Positions 1 to 4,313 of a stretch of 12,016 bases of DNA are shown here, piece by piece; positions within the stretch are counted from its first letter, which is position 1; each line of letters begins with the position of its first letter. Source of the stretch: Candidatus Gottesmanbacteria bacterium RIFCSPLOWO2_01_FULL_49_10 (lineage in GTDB: Bacteria; Patescibacteriota; Microgenomatia; UBA10105; UBA927). The position numbers and the translations under genes were made by a program. The notes beneath the pieces were generated by a model, which saw nothing but the letters and a program-made list of their open reading frames with translations, was not told the DNA's origin and ran no database searches. The stretch spans positions 1-12,016 of the forward strand of contig MFJZ01000009.1 of NCBI GenBank assembly GCA_001781025.1, written 5' to 3'.

Positions 1-309
1 TTCGGTGTTGCGAAAACTTTTAGGGAGAGCAAAACAGTTGCCGATGCCGGCAACGAGAAGTTTTTTAAGGAATGGCTCCGGTGAGGTCGGAAGAAACGCA
101 CGACGGGCTTTGCGATCGCGAGAGAGGATGGTCGTCTCAAAAATGTCCAGGTATGATTCCGGCGGCAAGCTCCCCGTTAAGTACGGCGTCTCTACTTCAT
201 GAAATCCTCGATCGAAAAAAAACCGCCGTATAGCAGTCAGCACTCTTTCTCGAACAAAATACCGATCCCACAACTCCGGGTGCTTTTTCAGTTTTTCCCA
301 CGTTTTCAT
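1..309 (-). CDS. epmA: EF-P lysine aminoacylase (EpmA/GenX-like), class II LysRS catalytic domain, 5' part only
   Basis: The minus strand reads without a stop from an ATG at 309 to the left edge, giving the first 103 residues; the rest lies outside. EpmA-type enzymes activate lysine with ATP and attach it to a lysine of translation factor EF-P; they are the LysRS class II catalytic domain without the tRNA anticodon-binding OB-fold. Visible here are a class II motif 1 (FFFDRGFHEVETP, about residues 27-39), the segment TSPEPFLKKLLVAG (about 73-86) matching the TSPEYHMKRLLVAG of E. coli EpmA, and the start of motif 2 (SFRNTE) at the edge. The catalytic fold begins within about 20 residues of the start, so no OB-fold fits upstream, favouring EpmA over full LysRS. 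There is no Shine-Dalgarno; a copy of the 13-bp repeat ends four bases before the ATG. An OB-less LysRS variant is the alternative; the active-site half is not visible. Confidence 0.75.
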   Translation of the reverse strand, partial: MKTWEKLKKHPELWDRYFVRERVLTAIRRFFFDRGFHEVETPYLTGSLPPESYLDIFETTILSRDRKARRAFLPTSPEPFLKKLLVAGIGNCFALPKSFRNTE

Positions 310-312
310 AAT

Positions 313-326
313 AAATACTACCAATA
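313..326 (-). repeat. Left copy of 13/14-bp inverted repeat bracketing the four-helix-bundle gene
   Basis: The plus strand reads AAATACTACCAATA. Its exact reverse complement occurs at 732-745, and 13 of the 14 bases also at 708-720. On the minus strand the copy contains TGG-TAGTAT, a weak extended -10-like string, just upstream of the ATG at 309. Confidence 0.75.
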
Positions 327-357
327 GCGTTACTTCGCTTTTGTGTTGATAATAATC

Positions 358-684
358 TTACTGATTATCCTGATGAGCTCCTCGCTCTTGAGCGATAAGA
401 CTTGTCAGTCTTGTAGTCAAATTGGGAAAGAGTTCGGCGATGATGCGGAGCCAGTACCGTGTCTCCTTTAGTTCTTTCCGAACAATCGTACAAATATGAA
501 GAAAGTCATTTCTCGTCGATGTCCCATCTGCTTCATTATCATTAGCTCCTACAGAGGTTAGGGATCGCGCGTACTGATCTATGATGATCTTGGCTTCAAT
601 CGTTTTTGGAAGATAAGGAATGACCTTCAAGCCCCGCCTGATGAAGCGAAATATACGCTCATGAATGTCAATCTGATGATTCAT
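358..684 (-). CDS. Four-helix-bundle protein, 23S rRNA intervening-sequence family
   Basis: This 108-residue protein matches the small four-helix-bundle family (TIGR02436, S23/IVS proteins) that was first found in intervening sequences of 23S rRNA genes and is often free-standing elsewhere. The family signature is visible: the loop SVGANDNEADG (about 44-54) corresponds to the usual SIGANxxEAxG, followed by RNDFLHICTIVRKELKETRYWLR (about 58-80), matching the DFxHKxxIxxKExxETxYWLR helix. The biochemical role of the family is not established; oligomerisation and nucleic-acid binding have been proposed. The ATG at 684 directly follows AGGGGG with no spacer, and a perfect TATAAT lies at 697-692, which would put the transcript start almost on the ATG. 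The gene lies between inverted 13-14 bp repeats, outside any rRNA gene. It looks AT-richer than the envelope genes. Confidence 0.8.
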   Translation of the reverse strand: MNHQIDIHERIFRFIRRGLKVIPYLPKTIEAKIIIDQYARSLTSVGANDNEADGTSTRNDFLHICTIVRKELKETRYWLRIIAELFPNLTTRLTSLIAQERGAHQDNQ

Positions 685-691
685 CCCCCTG

Positions 692-697
692 ATTATA
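692..697 (-). promoter_or_regulatory. Perfect -10 box of a probably leaderless promoter for the four-helix-bundle gene
   Basis: The minus strand reads TATAAT here, eight bases before the ATG at 684. The usual 7-base distance to the transcription start would begin the mRNA at about 685, so the message would be leaderless. No good -35 box is seen 16-18 bp upstream. The function is inferred from position. Confidence 0.35.
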
Positions 698-707
698 CTC
701 CGTTCTC

Positions 708-720
708 ATTGGTAGTATTT
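708..720 (+). repeat. Inner right copy of the 13-bp repeat (ATTGGTAGTATTT)
   Basis: This is a direct repeat of 733-745 (starts 25 bp apart) and an exact inverted repeat of 313-325. It sits just upstream of the four-helix-bundle promoter. Confidence 0.75.
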
Positions 721-731
721 GATGATTGGAT

Positions 732-745
732 TATTGGTAGTATTT
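732..745 (+). repeat. Outer right copy of the 14-bp inverted repeat (TATTGGTAGTATTT)
   Basis: This is a perfect 14-bp inverted match to 313-326. It lies two bases past the stop codon of the SurA-like gene. In a minus-strand transcript, this copy and the left copy could pair as a stem around the four-helix-bundle coding region. Confidence 0.75.
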
Positions 746-747
746 CT

Positions 748-1434
748 CTAAAGGAATCGGAGGATTTGCGCGCGTTTCTTAAGCTCTGCAAACCAGGGCT
801 GAAGCTTTTCGCTCACTTTTGATTCGAGGATCGCCTGGCGGGCCTCAGCGCGAAGAGCTGCCGGTTCGGTAGCAGCAAGCGCTGCCTTGTTGGTTGCAAT
901 AAACTGATCGATGTCTTTGTCCGTAATCTCGACCCCCTGACCCAAAATTTTTTGCACCGTCAGCTGAAGCCGGAGCTGGGATTCAAACTCCTCTTTACTG
1001 ATCCCCTGAACTTTTAAGACGTCTTCAAGAGACATTGAACCTCCGACGCTTTTGAGAATTTCGGCTTTCCGGGCACCTAGCTCCCCCTCCGTTACGGACA
1101 CCCCTGTTTTCCTGGCTTCACTTGCGATCAGGTGTTCTGTGATCATCCCCTCAAGCGTCTGGTTCCCGAATCTCGACGTCAAAACACGGGTAAGATCCCA
1201 ACGGAAGATGGGCTTGCCGTCAACCACCGCGGCCACGAGGAGGCCTTTGTTGGCAAGCAGAAGTGCCGACAGCGCAAGGAGGGCAACCACCACGTAGAGG
1301 ATCTTTGTGTTAAATTTTGGTGCAGAGGGCATCGAGGGCGACGTTTCATTCACAAGGGGCATTGAGTGCATGTCATCCATCATCGCCTTTCGCACGATAG
1401 GAGACTTCTTCAGTGCAGATTTTCGAGTTGCCAT
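748..1434 (-). CDS. Membrane-anchored SurA N-terminal-domain protein (PPIase-family chaperone without a rotamase domain)
   Basis: The 228-residue protein has a basic N-terminus, a flexible Met/Pro/Ser-rich stretch (about 18-43), one membrane segment (about 44-62) and then a SurA_N-like helical chaperone domain outside the membrane. The domain opens with the typical strand VAAVVDGKPIFRWDL (about 67-81) and continues through EGMITEHLIASEARKTGVSVTEGEL-type helices and ISKEEFESQLRLQLTVQKIL (about 145-164). The parvulin rotamase domain that normally follows is absent; the chain ends after another helix. A role in holding or folding exported proteins is inferred. I chose the ATG at 1434 because AAGGAG lies seven bases upstream, the best ribosome site in the window; the reading frame extends to 1614, but that part overlaps the divergent gene and its promoter. 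Confidence 0.75.
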   Translation of the reverse strand: MATRKSALKKSPIVRKAMMDDMHSMPLVNETSPSMPSAPKFNTKILYVVVALLALSALLLANKGLLVAAVVDGKPIFRWDLTRVLTSRFGNQTLEGMITEHLIASEARKTGVSVTEGELGARKAEILKSVGGSMSLEDVLKVQGISKEEFESQLRLQLTVQKILGQGVEITDKDIDQFIATNKAALAATEPAALRAEARQAILESKVSEKLQPWFAELKKRAQILRFL

Positions 1435-1467
1435 ACTATAACTCCTTTCGTCAACAAATATCGCCAA

Positions 1468-1496
1468 AGCATACCACAGACTTATTAGAATCACAA
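1468..1496 (-). promoter_or_regulatory. Promoter of the SurA-like gene (TTGTGA-N17-TATGCT, extended -10)
   Basis: On the minus strand TTGTGA (1496-1491) is separated by exactly 17 bp from TATGCT (1473-1468), preceded by TGG, an extended -10. It lies 34 bases upstream of the ATG at 1434, leaving room for the AAGGAG site. The -35 box overlaps the left arm of the dyad at 1490-1510. Confidence 0.4.
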
Positions 1497-1510
1497 TCAG
1501 TAGTTGTGAT
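1490..1510. promoter_or_regulatory. 7-7-7 dyad, possible operator in the divergent promoter region
   Basis: ATCACAA (1490-1496) and TTGTGAT (1504-1510) are perfect inverted arms with a 7-base spacer. The left arm overlaps the -35 box of the SurA-like gene. The right arm runs into the TGA-TATGAT -10-like element of the plus-strand gene. This would suit a dimeric repressor controlling both genes. A short RNA hairpin is the other reading. Confidence 0.4.
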
Positions 1511-1515
1511 ATGAT
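1507..1515 (+). promoter_or_regulatory. Extended -10 element (TGA-TATGAT) for the plus-strand hypothetical gene
   Basis: TATGAT matches the -10 consensus at five of six positions and is preceded by TGn. It would start transcription near 1522, four bases before a second in-frame ATG at 1526, so the message would be nearly leaderless. No -35 match is seen. Confidence 0.3.
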
Positions 1516-2182
1516 CAAAAATATTATGCCAGATGGCCTTACTATTGAAACAAGTGAGTTAGATAAGAATTTTATTCTATTTACCCCAGAACAACGAAAA
1601 AACCTAGAACGCAATGGTTACGCTATCTACCGATTAACTGGCAAAACCATTGGTGAGCTTCGCGCCGCAGGGAATTCTTTTATACCTTCCAGTTATATGT
1701 TTGATAGTAAAGTTGCACGTTCAGTATCTGCTGAAGTGGCAATAGATCCGAAAGCGCTTTATCTCAAAGACAGCCAAAATAAAACGCTTAAAGAGCAAAT
1801 GAAAATGATGGAGGAGCATGCAAAATCTATCAGAAAAAAATTTCCTGGACTCACTGCTATCGTCGGAAGTGCCCCAGATTATGCTGAACTTGCTTTCCAA
1901 CACTTAAAAGCAACGGGTGTTCGGCTCTTCGGATCTGAAGATGGATCTCCTGATGCTTATGTGTCTCCCCGCACCTGTACGACATCATATGTTGGTCAGG
2001 ATAGATTTGGAATATATTATTCGTCAGTTGGAGGACATGAAGAATTTCAAGGCTTGCATATTACAATCCGAAAGCCTGATCAGCGTTGGACTGACGTTTA
2101 TGCTGCTCCGTTAATTGTGTCAGCATCTGTGGAAAACCACGATCCTCTACGTTATTTACTTACAGAATACCTTACAAAATAA
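1511..2182 (+). CDS. Hypothetical protein, unrecognised family
   Basis: A 223-residue soluble protein that I do not recognise. It has no signal peptide and no membrane segment. The N-terminal part contains FTPEQRKNLERNGYAIYRL (about 24-42), followed by a charged, probably coiled helix (about 86-112, Lys/Glu/Met-rich). A mixed alpha/beta C-terminal part carries SAPDYAELAFQHLKATGVRLFGSEDG (about 120-145) and a single cysteine near residue 156. The gene is AT-richer than the envelope genes and ends 2 bp from the convergent end of endonuclease III, so it may be an accessory gene. The start is uncertain: ATG at 1511 overlaps a -10-like box, and ATG at 1526 (218 residues) would fit a leaderless message. 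Neither has a Shine-Dalgarno. A regulatory or enzyme role cannot be assigned. Confidence 0.7.
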   Translation: MIKNIMPDGLTIETSELDKNFILFTPEQRKNLERNGYAIYRLTGKTIGELRAAGNSFIPSSYMFDSKVARSVSAEVAIDPKALYLKDSQNKTLKEQMKMMEEHAKSIRKKFPGLTAIVGSAPDYAELAFQHLKATGVRLFGSEDGSPDAYVSPRTCTTSYVGQDRFGIYYSSVGGHEEFQGLHITIRKPDQRWTDVYAAPLIVSASVENHDPLRYLLTEYLTK

Positions 2183-2184
2183 TA

Positions 2185-2889
2185 TTACACCCTTGATGAG
2201 GGACAAAGCGTATTGAGGATACATTGGGAACAATTAGGATTTTGGGCTTTACAGATGGCCCGGCCGTGATCGATTAACAAATAGGTCAGCTTGAACCAAT
2301 CGCTCTTGGGAACCACAGTCATAAGTTGCTGCTCGATTTTGACCGGATCGGCGTCTTTCTTATAATCAACGATTGTTTTACCACCTTTGTCAAACGTCAT
2401 ATCCTTCTTACCGCCGATTTTATCGAGGCCAACCAGTCGCAAGCGCTGGGAGAGCCGGAGGACATGGGTGTCAACCGCTATCCCCGCGACCACGCCGTAG
2501 GCATTACCCAGAACGACGTTTGCCGTTTTGCGGGCCACGCCGGGGAGAGTCAGTAGATCCTCCATGGCACGCGGGACACTACCTCCAAACTTCTCTTTGA
2601 TGAGGTGGGCGGCGGCGAGAATATTTTTTGCCTTATTGTGATAAAACCCTGTGGATTTGACATCCTGCTCAAACTCCTTAAGGTCCGCGCCAACGTACTC
2701 CTCAAGCGTCGGATACTTGGCAAAGAGTTTCTGTGTCACTTTATTCACCATCACGTCCGTGCATTGGGCAGAAAGGATGACAGCCACCAAAAGCTCCCAC
2801 GGATTACGATACTTGAGGACGATTTTCGCGTTTGGGTACGTACGCTTAAGAAGGCTCAGAATTGATTGTACTCTTGTGCGGTCAACCAT
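2185..2889 (-). CDS. nth: Endonuclease III (DNA glycosylase/AP lyase)
   Basis: Base-excision repair enzyme that removes oxidised pyrimidines and cleaves the abasic site by beta-elimination. The 234-residue protein shows the complete set of family marks: LSAQCTD (about 39-45), a helix-hairpin-helix LPGVARKTANVVL (115-127) with catalytic Lys121, catalytic Asp140 in AVDTHV, and a C-terminal [4Fe-4S] loop with cysteines 213, 220, 223 and 229 in the C-X6-C-X2-C-X5-C spacing. E. coli Nth is 211 residues; the extra length comes mainly from a Lys/Gly-rich insertion at about 157-179, between the catalytic Asp region and DPVKIEQQL. The ATG at 2889 lies 22 bp from the oppositely oriented TPR gene. An AGGGA string precedes it, but it lies where the TGG-TATAGT promoter would start the mRNA. 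Confidence 0.95.
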   Translation of the reverse strand: MVDRTRVQSILSLLKRTYPNAKIVLKYRNPWELLVAVILSAQCTDVMVNKVTQKLFAKYPTLEEYVGADLKEFEQDVKSTGFYHNKAKNILAAAHLIKEKFGGSVPRAMEDLLTLPGVARKTANVVLGNAYGVVAGIAVDTHVLRLSQRLRLVGLDKIGGKKDMTFDKGGKTIVDYKKDADPVKIEQQLMTVVPKSDWFKLTYLLIDHGRAICKAQNPNCSQCILNTLCPSSRV

Positions 2890-2899
2890 AATTCCCTAC

Positions 2900-2908
2900 A
2901 CTATACCA
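2900..2908 (-). promoter_or_regulatory. Extended -10 promoter element for nth (TGG-TATAGT)
   Basis: The minus strand reads TGG (2908-2906) then TATAGT (2905-2900), five of six matches to the -10 consensus. Transcription would begin near 2893, leaving only about three bases before the nth ATG. It lies inside the 22-bp gap between two head-to-head genes, so any upstream contacts fall in the TPR gene. Confidence 0.4.
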
Positions 2909-2911
2909 TAC

Positions 2912-3475
2912 ATGAGGTTTCAATTCCCGCATTTTCCCCGATTTTTCTCCGCACGACTCTTTTTTGGCCTCGAAAGTATCCTTTTATGGTTCGGGCTTGC
3001 CGCCCTTGTTGGGGTCAATGTCATGGAAGTACAAAAAGGCAGGCCGGTCTATTGGAATAAGCTTATGATGGTCTTGGAACATCCTTTCTCTCTCGATTGG
3101 TACGTAGACCTTGCAGGTGATCTTTGGCAACAAGGGCATAAACTCGAGGCTCGGCAGCTCATGCGGTCTGCCCAAGAGCTCACCCAGGCAAACCAGACTA
3201 CATCGAAACAAACAACTAATGTCTTGGGAGCAACGACCAGCCCCGAGCAACTTCTCACACAATGGGAGGATGAGGTATATAAAACCGAAAAACGCTACGT
3301 GTTTTGGCAAGGAGTGGCAACTCAGAGACCCGACTACCGCGACGCCTACGTCACCGTCGCTTCCCTAGCCTACCAGCTAGGAAAACTTGATGAGGCCCGT
3401 TCCTGGCTCACCAAGGCCCAAGCCATTGACCCCAACTCCACCACAATGCAAAAGCTCTCTACGCTTCTTGAGTGA
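2912..3475 (+). CDS. Single-pass membrane protein with a C-terminal tetratricopeptide repeat
   Basis: A 187-residue protein with a short Phe/Arg-rich cytoplasmic start, one membrane segment (about 18-39) and a helical soluble part. The segment PFSLDWYVDLAGDLWQQGHKLEARQLMRSAQEL (about 58-90) reads as one divergent TPR helix pair. A clear TPR unit occupies about 140-174 (RDAYVTVASLAYQLGKLDEARSWLTKAQAIDPN), between them a Thr/Gln-rich linker. TPR proteins mediate protein contacts; the partner is unknown. The reading frame is open upstream to 2651, but that stretch lies over endonuclease III and is a shadow, so the ATG at 2912 is preferred. It lacks a Shine-Dalgarno and could be translated from a leaderless message. 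Its end converges on L25 with a 100-bp gap in which I see no convincing terminator. Confidence 0.7.
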   Translation: MRFQFPHFPRFFSARLFFGLESILLWFGLAALVGVNVMEVQKGRPVYWNKLMMVLEHPFSLDWYVDLAGDLWQQGHKLEARQLMRSAQELTQANQTTSKQTTNVLGATTSPEQLLTQWEDEVYKTEKRYVFWQGVATQRPDYRDAYVTVASLAYQLGKLDEARSWLTKAQAIDPNSTTMQKLSTLLE

Positions 3476-3575
3476 TGGTAATCACGTAGGGGAAAGTATT
3501 AAAAGTAGATAGACAACGAAGCAAGAGGTCTATTCCATGTTGCTCCGTGTTTAGTTCCGTCTCGTTCCTTAGCGT

Positions 3576-4313
3576 TTATCCTTCCTTCTTGTCTTCCTTG
3601 GCTTCCTCTTTGGGTTTCCCTGCCTTGCTGGCAGGCAGGTCGGCAGGAGCTTCTCCTTCGGCGGTCGGCGCTGTTCCCCCTTCGGCAGCTGGGGCCTGGG
3701 CGGTTTGAGCGGCCGCAGCAGCTGCCGTGGCTGCAGCTTCCTCGGCTTCTGCTTCTCGGGTGACCAGCGATCCGACTTTGACAACCGTGAGTGTTCTATC
3801 GGAAACGACCGCCAGTCCGGCCGGTACCGTAAGCCCACCAACCTTTACCTCCTGGTTTACCTCGCTAAGCCCACTCACATCTACTTCAATTTTATCAACA
3901 AGATCCATAGGGAGCGCCTCAACTTCGACCTCATCAAGAATAGTAAGGAGGACACCGCGCTTCTCGGCAACTGCCGGCGAGAGGCCGCTTAGTACTATTG
4001 GAACTTTTGCGTGCACCTTTTCCTTGAGGTTTACTTCATGAAATTCAATGTGTAGGAGCTGACCAGATACAGGATCTTTCTGGACGTGATGAACGAGGAC
4101 TGGTCGCGTGTCTTTTTCAATCGAAAGCTCTATGAGTCCCGTCTCCCCTGCTTCTTTATACACACGAATAAATTCCTCCGTCGCAACTGCCAGGGAAACG
4201 CTTTTGATGTTTCTTCCGTACACCGTACCCGGTGTAGTGCCTTGGGCTCTCAGGTTCTTGACCTTGCGGCCAATGACTGAACGTTTCGTAGCTTGTATTG
4301 TGTATTTTTTCAT
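3576..4313 (-). CDS. rplY: 50S ribosomal protein L25/CTC (bL25, TL5 type)
   Basis: bL25 binds 5S rRNA in the large ribosomal subunit. The 245-residue protein has an N-terminal 5S-binding barrel (about 1-93, with RKVKNLRAQGTTPGTVYG at 16-33 and VHHVQKDPVSGQLLHIEF at 74-91) and the C-terminal TL5/CTC beta domain (about 94-182). A low-complexity tail rich in Ala, Glu and Lys follows (about 185-245). The first two domains match the long CTC form rather than the short E. coli L25. The ATG at 4313 overlaps the stop of the DUF4012 gene in a 4-base ATGA junction and has no Shine-Dalgarno, so translation is probably coupled to the gene before it. The frame extends 42 codons further, but that stretch lies inside the DUF4012 gene. 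A hairpin element inserted in frame encodes DLPASKAGK in the tail. Confidence 0.93.
   Translation of the reverse strand: MKKYTIQATKRSVIGRKVKNLRAQGTTPGTVYGRNIKSVSLAVATEEFIRVYKEAGETGLIELSIEKDTRPVLVHHVQKDPVSGQLLHIEFHEVNLKEKVHAKVPIVLSGLSPAVAEKRGVLLTILDEVEVEALPMDLVDKIEVDVSGLSEVNQEVKVGGLTVPAGLAVVSDRTLTVVKVGSLVTREAEAEEAAATAAAAAAQTAQAPAAEGGTAPTAEGEAPADLPASKAGKPKEEAKEDKKEG
3616..3642 (-). repeat. CCTGCC-GGCAGG hairpin element in the L25 tail, shared with the O-antigen ligase gene
   Basis: CCTGCC (3619-3624), a 5-base loop and GGCAGG (3630-3635) form a perfect 6-bp stem. Beginning with TTCCCTGCCT, the stretch aligns with 9954-9980 in the ligase gene, keeping both arms and the following CAGG-like bases. 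It is read in frame in the alanine-rich tail. Confidence 0.5.

Noticed and set aside
1435..1614. Upstream extension of the SurA-like frame, including a hydrophobic stretch that imitates a signal sequence
   Set aside because: AAGGAG before the ATG at 1434 fixes the start, and the extension overlaps the divergent gene and its promoter.
3476..3575. Possible bidirectional terminator between the convergent TPR and L25 genes
   Set aside because: I could not find a GC-rich stem followed by a T-run on either strand; nothing else is seen in this gap.
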